Source: Gnetum montanum | Taxonomy: Eukaryota > Streptophyta > Gnetopsida > Gnetales > Gnetaceae | Reading direction: 5' to 3' | Length of the DNA: 28,145 bases | Assembly (NCBI GenBank): GCA_015680685.1 | Contig: MNCI01002752.1 | Coordinates: 82,850-110,994 of the forward strand | Shown here: piece after piece, positions 10,428 to 19,731 of the stretch | Numbering within the stretch: position 1 is the first letter of the stretch | Layout of the letters: the number at the start of each line of letters is the position of its first letter | Notes under the pieces: generated by a model | Seen by the model: only the letters and a program-made list of their open reading frames with translations | What the model was told of the DNA's origin: nothing | Databases searched by the model: none | Made by a program: the position numbers and the translations under genes

Positions 10428-11228
10428 TGATGAGTGGCAAGGTACCCCTACACTCAACCGTATGAATACGAGCATTACACACGCGATTCGGCCAAACTCC
10501 ATAGACAGACTAGTTGTGGCATCTAGATAATTAGCCTTAGGTCGCAGTTCATTGTCTTCCCACCTAGACTAGTATTAGCTTTGTCACGTATGGTTTAGTC
10601 CAGAGTGAGGTGTATGATGGGTTTCTAATCTAATGCTACTCCTGAAGACAATGGAAAGTAATAATAACCAAGCTAGGAGAGAAGGGTGAGAAGGAATCTA
10701 GCTAGCCTAAGTGTGATGAGCATCTGTTCCTTGATTATCTGTACATACCTTAGACTTTGTGCACAACTACCATTGGGATTACCAAGCGCAGATCCTAAGT
10801 ACACTACTGGGTTACCAAGTAGTCACACTTAAGTGCTTGTAATCAAGTCATACTCATTCTACATTTTAACATGAGATAAGGATAAGGGTGAGAAGAGATT
10901 AACTAGGAAAGCAGTAAATAAAAATTAATTAAATAATTAAGCTAAGTGAATGCTTCAATGATGAAGTAATCTCGATCTCTATTGCCGATCATGTGCGTGT
11001 CCAAGTACATCACACTTGAATAAAGGTGCCTTACAATTGCAATCACCACATTGCGGGCATACATTGGGAAATAATTCTAACTCTAAGAAGGAAAAACTGC
11101 AAGAGTTTGAGTAAGGAACTAAGAACTAACTTCTAAAACTCATCTGTCTACCTCTTATTTATAGATGAGGAGACAGGTCGCGATATTGCGTACGCAATAT
11201 CGCGGTCACCCCAAATGACGACTCATCA
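10428..11228 (-). mobile_element. 5' LTR of element A
   Basis: 801 bp, same order of blocks as 2577-3417. Its U3 array is reduced to two units against five in the 3' LTR, which explains most of the 40-bp length difference. Ends are TGATGAGT...ACTCATCA, a perfect 8-bp inverted repeat. Confidence 0.93.
11156..11201 (-). promoter_or_regulatory. Reduced U3 palindrome array and TATA box, 5' LTR of A
   Basis: Minus strand TATAAATA begins at 11163. Units are AATATC 11187-11182 and GATATT 11201-11196, steps 24 and 14. Only the two TATA-proximal units remain, linked by GCGTACGC. Confidence 0.7.
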
Positions 11229-11233
11229 CACTC
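11229..11233. repeat. Target site duplication CACTC, element A (right)
   Basis: Exact copy of 2572-2576, directly after the LTR terminus ACTCATCA. Confidence 0.9.
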
Positions 11234-11321
11234 AAAGAAATATTCTAACCTTCAAATGAAAAAATGCAAGAGATCTACTACAATTATCACTTCACTCCCC
11301 ATAAACATGGCTGTGAGCTCG

Positions 11322-11448
11322 TATTTATATTTTTTATTGATGGGTTGTGTAGATGAGGCCTTGTAGATGTAGCAAACTCTACATTGATGTGGCCCCATCA
11401 ACGGGGCAACACCATGGAAATAGGGCCCATCAATGAGGGCCTATCGAT
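11322..11448 (-). promoter_or_regulatory. U3 unit array and TATA box, element B
   Basis: Minus strand TATAAATA begins at 11329. Worn 6-bp units (plus strand spelling) lie at 11349-11354 GTAGAT, 11363-11368 GTAGAT, 11383-11388 ATTGAT, 11397-11402 ATCAAC, 11411-11416 ACCATG, 11429-11434 ATCAAT and 11443-11448 ATCGAT. Steps: 25, 14, 20, 14, 14, 18, 14. Units are often separated by GGCC-type spacers, as in element C. Most units are no longer perfect palindromes. Confidence 0.62.
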
Positions 11449-11469
11449 GCAACACTTTGACATTTATCA

Positions 11470-11888
11470 GCAGTGTATGCATTAAATGAGAAGGAGTTCA
11501 CAAATAGAAAAGATGCACAACAAAAGTTGCACATTATAAACTTTGAGCTCCAAGTGGTTAAAGCTAGCTACCAAGACCAAAAAGATGTAGTAGCAAATAT
11601 GGCTAGGAGAATGACATACCACCAAGAATTGAGAACGATAGCCAAAGCATTTAAAAAAGAAAGACGATAGTTTGTAGCCTAGTACATTAAGGCCAAAAAA
11701 ATATTTCCATAGTTGCCCTGCTGTGGGAAGTATAGACTCCAACAAACATTGCTAAATTCACCTAGATAGTACATGATCCAAGATCTAAGGAAGAAAAGCT
11801 TTGAGTATTACTCAATAGGTTCCAATTTCAGAAGCTTCATGACAAAGAAAAAAAGCTAATGAAGGAGCCACCATTGCCTAGAACTTGA
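11470..11888 (+). pseudogene. C-terminal part of ORF3, element D
   Basis: Plus-strand frame starting YALNEKEFTNRKDAQQKL, with FELQVVKASYQDQKDVV and a broken FVA-YIKAKKIF segment. These match SELEVVKASYQ and FVAWYIKANQMF in the ORF3 of element A and FVAWFVNLKE in that of C. The end (KEPPLPRT, stop at 11886) matches the Pro-rich tail of A but in another frame, so there is a frameshift around 11700-11860 plus several stops. The 5' part was cut off by insertion of element B. Confidence 0.78.
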
Positions 11889-12116
11889 AGGCTATATTGA
11901 GCTTTTTTGTTGTCTTGTTTTATCAATTGTGTCAATCATGCAATGCATGATAATTTTGTAAACATCACTTGAATCATAATGCGGCATTCATAGTAGAGTG
12001 AGTCATGTATATAAATCATCATGTTAAAGTCTATATACAACCCCACAAATTTTGTAAGGAACTCTATCCTCCTTTTTTTTAACTCAAGGATGAGTTTCTA
12101 ATTAGTTGTGAGGGTA
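11889..12116 (+). other. 3' untranslated region and polypurine tract, element D
   Basis: Short AT-rich non-coding stretch ending in TAGTTGTGAGGGTA (polypurine tract at 12108-12116), which abuts the LTR at 12117. It matches the position and sequence of the tracts of A and C. Confidence 0.75.
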
Positions 12117-12987
12117 TGATAAAACCTTATGTCAATCAGGCTACAATGTCATATCCATGATATTGTAGCTTTGCATACATTATTGTTGATGTAATGTAGT
12201 TGGCTATGGGCATTCTTATAAATACCAATCTACCATCACGTCAAAATCATCAACTTTCACCAATACTTAGCCAAATTCTTGTAATTTGTTTTCATGATTT
12301 AGACTTAGTGATAGAGTGAATGCTCACAATGTGATGTTTAACAATTGTATGGAATCTTTGTTTAAGTAGATTATTCTTGGGCACAATTTATGATTGAAAA
12401 TAAAGATCAAGATTTTTTCTCACCATTAGAGCATTCCACTTAGCTCATTTTTACTTAGCTTAATTTTAGTTTTTAGCATGTTTAATTTTCTTAAGTCATT
12501 TACATTTTACTCTTTTAATGTCTTTTATTGAAGTGATATAAGTACGACTAGTTTCGAGCACGAAGTGTAATCATTTGGTAACCTAGTAGTGAATTCACTT
12601 AATTTCCTCAATAGTGGATTTACTTGGTAATCTCAATGATGGTTACATAAGCCCTTGACATGTACAACAAGCCAAGAATAAATACTTATTGCTATAGACT
12701 AGCATAGATTTACATTTCTATTATACTTAGACTTAGACTTCATCATAATTTTCATTATGTTGGCATTTAGAATAGTTAAAGTCAAACATCATCATCATAT
12801 CATATGCTGCTCCAAGAGTTAAACCATAGAATTGGAATCTCACTAACTGAACATGAGAAGAAACTGATCACAAACTGAACATTAATTACTAACATACTTA
12901 CATTGTCCATTCATGGATTACGATCAGGTTGCACATTTACACTCATGTTTTGTATGATTAAGTGTTGGAATACCCAACCACTCATCA
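12117..12987 (+). mobile_element. 3' LTR of element D
   Basis: 871 bp, starts TGATAAAACC, ends CCAACCACTCATCA. TATAAATA at 12217-12224; AATAAAG near 12400; TTGGTAACCTAGTAG and TTGGTAATCTCAATG blocks near 12575-12645. In U3 there is a 30-bp imperfect palindrome at 12140-12169 whose arms read GCTACAAT and ATTGTAGC, but the regular unit spacing of other LTRs is not clear here. Old and diverged. Confidence 0.85.
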
Positions 12988-13263
12988 ATGAGTCTCATTA
13001 CTAGCTTTTGGTTTTTTATTTTATAATTAAGGAATTTATATCTATAATTTAAACTAGTAAGAGTGTAGCTTAACTTATAAGCTTCTTGTTTTTTAAATCA
13101 TGTTATTGCCAAGATTCTACTAAAGTATTATGTTGGCTAGCCTAGAATTACATATAGCTAAAATTTTTAGATTTATCACCCCCTAGGTTCTTAGCATGAT
13201 ATTATTTAGTGTTCTTGTTATTACGGCTACATCTATGTCTCCCTGATTGGTGATATTAGTTGA
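12988..13263 (-). other. Leader remnant of element H, with worn primer site
   Basis: AT-rich, no gene. Read on the minus strand from 13260, TATCACCAATCAGGGAGAC can be aligned with TGGCGCCGTTGCCGGGGAC at 11 of 19 positions, suggesting a decayed primer site next to the H LTR that resumes at 25780. Weak alone, supported by position. Confidence 0.4.
13259..13263. repeat. Target site duplication GTTGA, element C (left)
   Basis: GTTGA directly before LTR start TGATGAAGT; the same five bases follow the other LTR at 25778-25782. Confidence 0.9.
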
Positions 13264-13302
13264 TGATGAAGTGTCATTAATTTAATGCATCAACTAGGCC
13301 GC

Positions 13303-13382
13303 GTATACGCAGGCCCGTCGACGTAGCCTTCCTACGTCGACGTGGCCCCATTTACCCAGCCACCTATCTCAACCTATAAATA
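13303..13382 (+). promoter_or_regulatory. U3 palindrome array and TATA box, 5' LTR of C
   Basis: GTATAC 13303-13308, GTCGAC 13317-13322, GTCGAC 13336-13341, ATTTAC 13350-13355, TATAAATA 13375-13382. Steps from unit to unit and to TATA: 14, 19, 14, 25. One unit (ATCGAT) of the 3' LTR array is missing, a loss of one repeat step. Confidence 0.8.
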
Positions 13383-13506
13383 AGAGGGCCTTCCGCCTCA
13401 TTTAGGCATCTTTCAGTTAGTTGTAGTGAAGCTCTTGCAGTTTGTTCCCACACAAGATAGAATATTTTCCAAGTGCCCGTAGCAGGTGTAAGAAAAGTAA
13501 TCAACT

Positions 13507-13556
13507 CTTTATTCAAGCGTTGATGTATTGAGCCCATTGGCGTGATGGCAATAAAG
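13507..13556 (+). terminator. Polyadenylation signal with complementary upstream block, 5' LTR of C
   Basis: CTTTATT at 13507-13513 and AATAAAG at 13550-13556 are exact reverse complements and could form a stem holding the AATAAA signal. The same pair is found at 25134-25184, 26900-26950 and, on the minus strand, 3168-3120. Confidence 0.55.
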
Positions 13557-14150
13557 ACGAACTATTCAAGCATTCCTTGCAGCATTTGGACTTAGCTATT
13601 TTATGCATTCAATAGTTTAACATGTTTATGCTTTGTTAATTATTTGTTAATTACTTAAGTTTCAATTATTGTTATTTTGATCGCTATTTCTTATTTGTAG
13701 TTCATAAAGGCCATAAGTACGACTATCTCGAACATAAATCAAACACTTGGTAAGCCCAGTGATGCTTAATGTCTAGTAACCCAGAAGTGTTAAGAGATGC
13801 TCAGAACGTGCTCAGAAGATGGGATCAGATACTTGTGCTAGGAATAGTTAAAGTATAAGCTAGGATAATTATAGATTAGATAATAGTTTATTCCTTACTT
13901 TTCATACCTTAAATTAGCCGCCAAAAGATATGCAAAAAGATATAAAAATCATTAGCCTTAATCTCACTTAACCATCATAATCATAACTTCACAAGTGATA
14001 TTAGAAGGACAACGACCGTTCTAACCCAAGGTTTGACTGGTTAGAGTCTGGTGTATGTTAAGTGCTTAAAGTCTACGAAATTCGATCGAGTCGCATGTGA
14101 ATGCCCGTGATTTATATGGTTGGGCGTAGGGGTACCTAGCCGCTCATCAT

Positions 14151-14168
14151 TGGCGTCGTTGTCGGGGA
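14151..14168 (+). other. Primer binding site (tRNA-Asp type), element C
   Basis: TGGCGTCGTTGTCGGGGA, one base after the LTR. It differs from element F's TGGCGCCGTTGCCGGGGA by two C-to-T changes. Confidence 0.85.
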
Positions 14169-14316
14169 CTGTTAAGTCTTACATGCATCATCTAACCTTA
14201 GTGAAATTATCATTCAAGTCATTGGAACAGACCCAAGATAGAAATATTTATGCATGCTAGGTGGATTAAGGTTAGTAGTAAGGTACATCAATTACATGGA
14301 CCATCTAATGTCTAAT

Positions 14317-16330
14317 ATGTCTTCTTGTAGGAGGGAGATATCCACTCCACTGGTGCCACAGGAGTGTCGGGTGGTGTACAAGCATCTCAATGAGTACGTC
14401 CCTGATTTCACATTCATCCTACATCAGGATGAGCATCTACGATGGCAGGACATGGAGGGCAATATTATACACCCTCCCGACCGATTGGCTCCGACGATGA
14501 TATTTCATAATCTTGGCAGATTGGGCATCTAGGACCTTGGAGTAGAGTATGTCATGGAGGACCATGACTACCGAGACTATTGTCCCACTGAGGCTCAACG
14601 AGCAAGAGATCAGCAATAGGTGAACAGATATGAATAGCTAAAGAGGAAATAATTTAGTAACACCTTATTCTTGCAAAGGCTGCAAGACGATGGGGATCCC
14701 ATCTTTCATGACACCCATTCAACCACACTTCCCCTAGGGCAGCAGGTCCTCCAATCCATGATTCAGTCTAAGCATCTAGGTGGCCAAGATCCCCTTGGGG
14801 ATGGAGGGTCACATAGCAAAGATGAACGGGATGATCAGGACCGTCATCAGGATAGAGGGAGAGATCCCTCTCCTTCTTCTCCATCCTCTTGCTCTCCTTC
14901 TCCTTCATCCAGCTCAGGCTCTGATCATAACCGAGGTAGGAGGAAGTGAAAGGACGAAGGAAAAAAGGTTCGAAAGGAACAACGTGAGGAAGCACGTGAG
15001 CAATCGCACGATACTCGCCGACATGAAAGGAGAGATAGCTAGAATCGTCACAGACATCATGGTCCTCAGCAGGACTATGATTCAGATGAGCCGTTGTTGG
15101 CTACCCAGAGTATGCTCCAGATCGCTGAGGCAGTTCAAATCCCTAGTAGGCACATGAGAGATAACCGGATCAAGCGCGTTGATATGAAAAACATCCCCAG
15201 ATTTGAAGGGGGATACAACTGTGATCCGCAGACTCACCTATAGGCATTCCATGATGCCTGCACCCTGCAAAACATTGACAATGACAAGTATCAAACGTAC
15301 TTTAGAGTGGTGAATTTGAGACGGCAAATCCAAGGCTGGAAACAATGGAATCATGAACCCTTGGATGCTGCCATGAAGAGGAACTACTCATTGTTGCATC
15401 GGTGTCCTGGTCATGGTTACTCTCAATGGGCACAGCTTCGCCACATCATTGATGAGCTCTGTTTTGAAACACGAAAGACCCTTGGCGTGTACGCCCAGGG
15501 ACAATTGTCAGAGCTAAGGGCCCATCAATTGCAACGCCTCATCGAAAAGGTAGCCAAGGAGGAAGGTGAACTTAGAAAAAAGGAGAGTGCAGAAGAATTC
15601 AACTGAGATCCTTCCCTCAGGAAAAGGGAAGTCCATTTTTGTGATGAGGAAGAAGAATCATCACTAGAAGCAGCGGTAAACCAAAAGACCTTGCCGTTAC
15701 AAAAGTTTGCATCTAAAATTTCGGCGAAGGTGGATAAGATGTGGGACACTTTGGATGAAAGGGTCCAAAGAGTGTTAAAAATCATAGAGGAATCCAAAGA
15801 ACAAGGTAATTACTGTGATTGACGTAGGAAGAAAGAAGCTGAACATGCCCAACATAAGGGTAAGGGCAAGGTTGTTGTAGCAGAGCAGGTTGCAGACTTT
15901 GACACCGAGGAAAATGATGAATGTGGCATATGCCAATATGAACATCCTAAGGGATGTTGTCCTGTGGTGTCACATCTTCAAGATTCTGGGGTGTACGCAT
16001 TGAACCCTCACTTGGTTCAAAGGCAAACACCCCGAAGGCTACCTTATCCACAAGGCAATTCTAGGCGGCTCCACCAGTAGCAGCAAGGCTACTATCCAAG
16101 TGAACCGCCACCGCAACTGTATAAATACTTCCAACAATGGAAGCACCCACAAACATGGGGAATGCCACCTCCAAGGTAGCAATACCCTTACAAACAGCCA
16201 GATCCCTATGGGTACTATCTTCAACAACTGGTCTCTCCAAGGGACTATGTAGAGAACTGCAAGGGGAACTTCCCAATCATCATGGAAAGGACCTAGCTAA
16301 GCACGGTGGACGCATGACTAGGCCTCCGTG
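14317..16330 (+). pseudogene. gag: gag of element C, nonsense-riddled, capsid deletion
   Basis: ATG 14317 (MSSCRREIST) chosen because B and F start at the same place (MSSSH, MASSH). Order: N-terminal domain with EYVPDFTFILHQDEHLRW; Ser/Pro-rich low-complexity stretch; Arg-rich stretch; DEPLLATQSML; RFEGGYNCDPQ; then a jump to YQTYFRVVNLRRQIQGWKQW, which shows that about 38 residues of the capsid core present in element A are missing at about 15286, in frame. HIIDELCFETRKTLGVYAQG follows, then a coiled-coil stretch, a zinc knuckle CGICQYEHPKGCC (15922-15960), and a Pro/Gln/Tyr-rich tail. The frame is open apart from stops, has no frameshift, and runs on into pol. The gag/pol border is approximate. 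Confidence 0.85.
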
Positions 16331-17975
16331 ATCTATCCCTTGAAATTTTAAAGGAAAATCCTTTCAAGAAGGTCGAGAAGAAACGAGTTCCATGCATCGC
16401 ATACAGTGACTTAGGGTGCAACTGTGTGCAGCAATTATGGTTCACTAAGCGGATATCCATTCGAGCATGCAGTTGGTGTAGCGAGGAATCACTTGTTCAA
16501 TAGTGCCTATACGCAGCAGCCACTAACCAAGAAGGCACCTAGTGGATGACAGCTGATCCTACTAGCAGCACTTTGTGTATGGAACCATTAGAGGGGATTG
16601 TGCAAGCCTACATTGATAGTAGAGATGAAATGGAAGAGATTCATCAATAGGTCTCTACTGTTGATGACCAAGATGACTGGGGGAAGCTAGAAATCCCTAA
16701 GAGCTTCAAACAAGAGCCCCTTGAGTTGAAGCCTTTACCAGCACACTTAGAGTATGCATTTTTGCAAAATGGAAAGCTGGTAATCATTAATGCCACCCTT
16801 GCTCCTGAATAGAAGAAGAAGTTGCTGAAGATGGTAAACAAATGGGTTGCTACATTCACATGGTCATATCCTGAGTTGACTAGAGTTTATCCCAGGGTCT
16901 GCTAGCATCAAATCTATCTTGACCCTTCTATGAAACCACGATGACAGCCACAAAGATTGTTGAATCCCAAATTGAAGCAGATTGTAAAAGATGAAATCGA
17001 ACGATTGCTAAAGACGAGATTCATCTATTCTTTTGCTGATAGCGAATGGGTTAGCCCACTCGTTATCGTGCCCAAAAAAGGTGGCAAGGGGAGGGTTTGT
17101 ATAGATTTTTAGTTGCTCAATATGGCAACCTTCAAGGATCAATTCCCGCTTCCATTTGTGGACTAGGTGTTGGACACCATAGTAGGGCACCACTACTACA
17201 GTTTTTTGGATGGTTATAGTGATTATAACCAAATCCAAATAGCACCAGAGGACCAGGCCAAAACTACTTCCACGAGTCCATGGGGGACTTTCGCATACAA
17301 GAAGATGCCCTTTGGCCTATGCAATGTGCCTGCTACGTTCTAATGCCTTGTCTTAATCATCTTCCAACAACAAATCGACAATGGGATGGAAGTCTTCATG
17401 GATGACTTCTCCACCTATGGGGCCATGTTCGAGCAAGCCTTGGACCATATAGATTAGGTTTTGAAAAGGTGTGTAGACACCAATCTGCAGCTCAATTGTT
17501 AGAAGAGCCATTTGATGGTCCAAGAGGGCATAGTGTTGGGGCATCGCATTTCACAAATAGGGATCAACATAGATCCTGAAAAGATCAGGGTTATCCAAGG
17601 AATCACCTGCCAACCAAGTACCATCAAAGATGTTTGATCATTCTTTGGATATACTGGTTACTACTGGCAATTCATTGAAAACTTCTCAAAGATCGCCAAG
17701 CCGTTGGTAAAGCTGACAAAGAAGGATGCTCCATTCATTTGGACCAAGGAGTGCGAGTTTGCATTCCAAGTGCTGAAACAGAAACTTATAGAAACTCTAG
17801 TTCTACGAGCCCCTGATTGGTCCAGACCCTTTCACATTATGATGGATCTGTCCAACTACACCTTGGGAGCTATGCTTACACAGTGTGACGATCAAAAACA
17901 TCCTTATTATATCCATTGTGCAAGCTGTAGCATTGTGGGTGCTCAGTTGAACTACACCACCACCGAAAAGGAGTT

Positions 17976-18282
17976 AATGGCTATGGTGGTCACCTTGGAC
18001 AAATTCTGACATTATGTGCTCTGATACAAGGTGTTTGTGCATACTGACCATAGTGCTATTCGGTTCTTGATGAACAAACCAACGGTGAGCCCCCACATAA
18101 TCCAGTGGCTGGTGATTCTTCAGGAGTTTGATCTTACCATGGTAGATCGGAAGGGGACTGAGAATATGGTTGCTGACCACTTGTCTCAGTTGTGATGGGA
18201 TGATGTAGAAGAGGAGAAGCCCTTATTCGACCAATTTCCAGATGAACTCCTCTTCACAGGCATAGTTGATCCCCTTGGTTCC
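17976..18282 (+). repeat. Inverted repeat, arm 1 (RNase H region of pol)
   Basis: 307 bases whose reverse complement is repeated at 18361-18667; the conceptual translations of the two arms are identical. This arm is in the correct orientation for pol. Confidence 0.95.
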
Positions 18283-18360
18283 ACCACATCCTTACCTACC
18301 TCACCACTCAAGAGTTGCCAAAGGAGTGGAACCATCGACAAAAACAACAATTTCTCCATN

Positions 18361-18667
18361 GGAACCAAGGGGATCAACTATGCCTGTGAAGAGGAGTTCA
18401 TCTGGAAATTGGTCGAATAAGGGCTTCTCCTCTTCTACATCATCCCATCACAACTGAGACAAGTGGTCAGCAACCATATTCTCAGTCCCCTTCCGATCTA
18501 CCATGGTAAGATCAAACTCCTGAAGAATCACCAGCCACTGGATTATGTGGGGGCTCACCGTTGGTTTGTTCATCAAGAACCGAATAGCACTATGGTCAGT
18601 ATGCACAAACACCTTGTATCAGAGCACATAATGTCAGAATTTGTCCAAGGTGACCACCATAGCCATT
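18361..18667 (-). repeat. Inverted repeat, arm 2, bounded by N at 18360 and 18668
   Basis: Exact reverse complement of 17976-18282 as far as I can compare. Single ambiguous bases stand at both edges. It replaces the part of pol that should encode the integrase zinc-binding domain: sequence before the first N ends in the pre-integrase segment, sequence after the second N resumes with YAGRRTTIKILLAGYYWP. Most likely a scaffolding or gap-filling artefact rather than biology. Confidence 0.9.
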
Positions 18668-19731
18668 NACCACTATGCTGGACGTCGCACTACCATTAAG
18701 ATCCTACTTGCAGGGTATTACTGGCCCACCATATTTAGGGACACACAATGGTTTGCCTGCTCCTACAAATGATGCCAAAGGGATGGTGGGATGACAACAC
18801 GGTTGGAGGGACCTCAATAGTGGATCCAGCCACTAGAGCCCTTCGACATTTGGGGTATCGACTTCATGGGACCCATCACACCCCTATCAAACGAAAAGGC
18901 ATACATCATTGTAGTTGTGGACTACTGTACAAAGTGGGAAACATCGATCATTGACTATTCTTCCAACACTGCCACACGATTTGTCCAGCAACAAATCGCT
19001 AACAGGTTTAGAGTGCCACATGCACTCATTTCTAATAATGGAACTCATTTTATGGGTGTCACTTTTCGAAAACTCATGTAGCACTTAGGGGTAATGCATA
19101 AATTTATAACTCCCTATCACCCCCAAGCCAACGGGCAGGCTGAAGTCACCAATAGGGAGATCACCAAGATCCTTACCTGAACCATCAACAAATATAGGAG
19201 GGATTGGAGCACTAAGCTTAACGATGCCCTATGGGCCTATCGCTCCACTTGGAAACTTCCTGTAGGGTACTCTCCCTATGAGTTAGTGTACAAAAAGTTA
19301 CCAACACTTCCAATTCAAGAAGAACTCCACACACTATCCACCGCCAGTGACTTAGATCTTGACCTACCGCTAGCACAATGCAAACGACTGAATAATGTAA
19401 GTATGCTAGATAAGAACCAATTAGTGGCCTTGTCCTCCAATGAGATCCACAAGGCCTACAACAAAAAATGACATGATCTTAGGATCTGGAAGGTCTCATT
19501 CATATGTGGAGACAAAGTACTATATTGGAACTCCTCACATGTATCTCAATCGACCAAGTTTCAAACACTATGGGAGGGACCTTACATTGTCTCTGACACC
19601 TTCCCATTTGGGGCCTTGCTTATCCACAAACCTGAGGATCCCACTAGAACACAATTAGTCAACCACCAATAACTGAAACCATTCCGCAAACTCCACTCAA
19701 CCAGTGTAGCCACCTCATCATCACCAGGATA

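Larger units (their letters stand above)
2577..11228 (-). mobile_element. Complete non-autonomous LTR retrotransposon, element A
   Basis: Two direct LTRs (2577-3417 and 10428-11228, about 90 percent alike by eye, differences mostly transitions), perfect 5-bp duplication CACTC, tRNA-Asp-type primer site inside the right LTR and a polypurine tract inside the left LTR, so the element runs on the minus strand. The interior is about 7.0 kb: gag (10284-8302), a non-coding spacer, an internal promoter (6937-6837) and a 929-codon ORF3 (6358-3572). No protease, reverse transcriptase, RNase H or integrase motif was found in any frame between gag and ORF3. It would depend on a relative for polymerase and integrase. 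It is inserted in the LTR of element B. Confidence 0.93.
11229..11469 (-). mobile_element. 5' LTR of element B, U3 portion
   Basis: Continuation of 1890-2576. Holds the B promoter and ends with ATTTATCA, that is TGATAAAT on the minus strand, the LTR start. Directly after it plus-strand coding sequence of element D ORF3 resumes, so B is inserted in D. Confidence 0.82.
13264..14149 (+). mobile_element. 5' LTR of element C
   Basis: 886 bp, TGATGAAG to CCGCTCATCA. Contains the unit array, TATAAATA at 13375, AATAAAG at 13550, GTACGAC/CTCGAAC and TTGGTAAGCCCAGTGATG blocks, and the terminal GGGGTACCTAGCCGCTCATCA-type block. Confidence 0.93.
16331..19731 (+). pseudogene. pol: pol of element C (RT, RNase H, integrase), broken
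   Basis: Same frame as gag. I cannot recognise an aspartic protease (no D-S/T-G context) before RT. RT about 16960-17560: SPLVIVPKKGG, VCIDF, YYSFLDGYSDYNQIQIAPED, KMPFGLCNVPATF, catalytic VFMDDF (DD at 17401-17406). RNase H about 17740-18200: MDLSNYTLGAMLTQ, TEKELMAMV, VHTDHSAIRF. Pre-integrase QELPKEWNHRQ at about 18306-18340, after a frameshift near 18283-18291; the zinc-binding segment is replaced by an inverted copy (18361-18667). Integrase core 18690-19230: D at 18860, the second catalytic Asp changed to Asn (SNNGTHF, 19034), E at 19142; spacing fits DDX35E. The C-terminus has no chromodomain. Stops are mainly TAG and TGA. Inactive. Confidence 0.88.

Noticed and set aside
12140-12169. 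30-bp palindrome in the D LTR as a fully conserved array
   Set aside because: The regular 24/14/20/14 steps cannot be fitted convincingly; treated only as a possible remnant.
14317-18240. Recoding of TAG as sense codons in C
   Set aside because: Plants have no general amber reassignment and TGA stops are also frequent; decay through methylated cytosines explains the bias better.
18186-18457. Open frames on both strands around 18200-18700 ending in the same peptide
   Set aside because: They are the two arms of the inverted duplicate of pol; the antisense reading is a shadow of RNase H.
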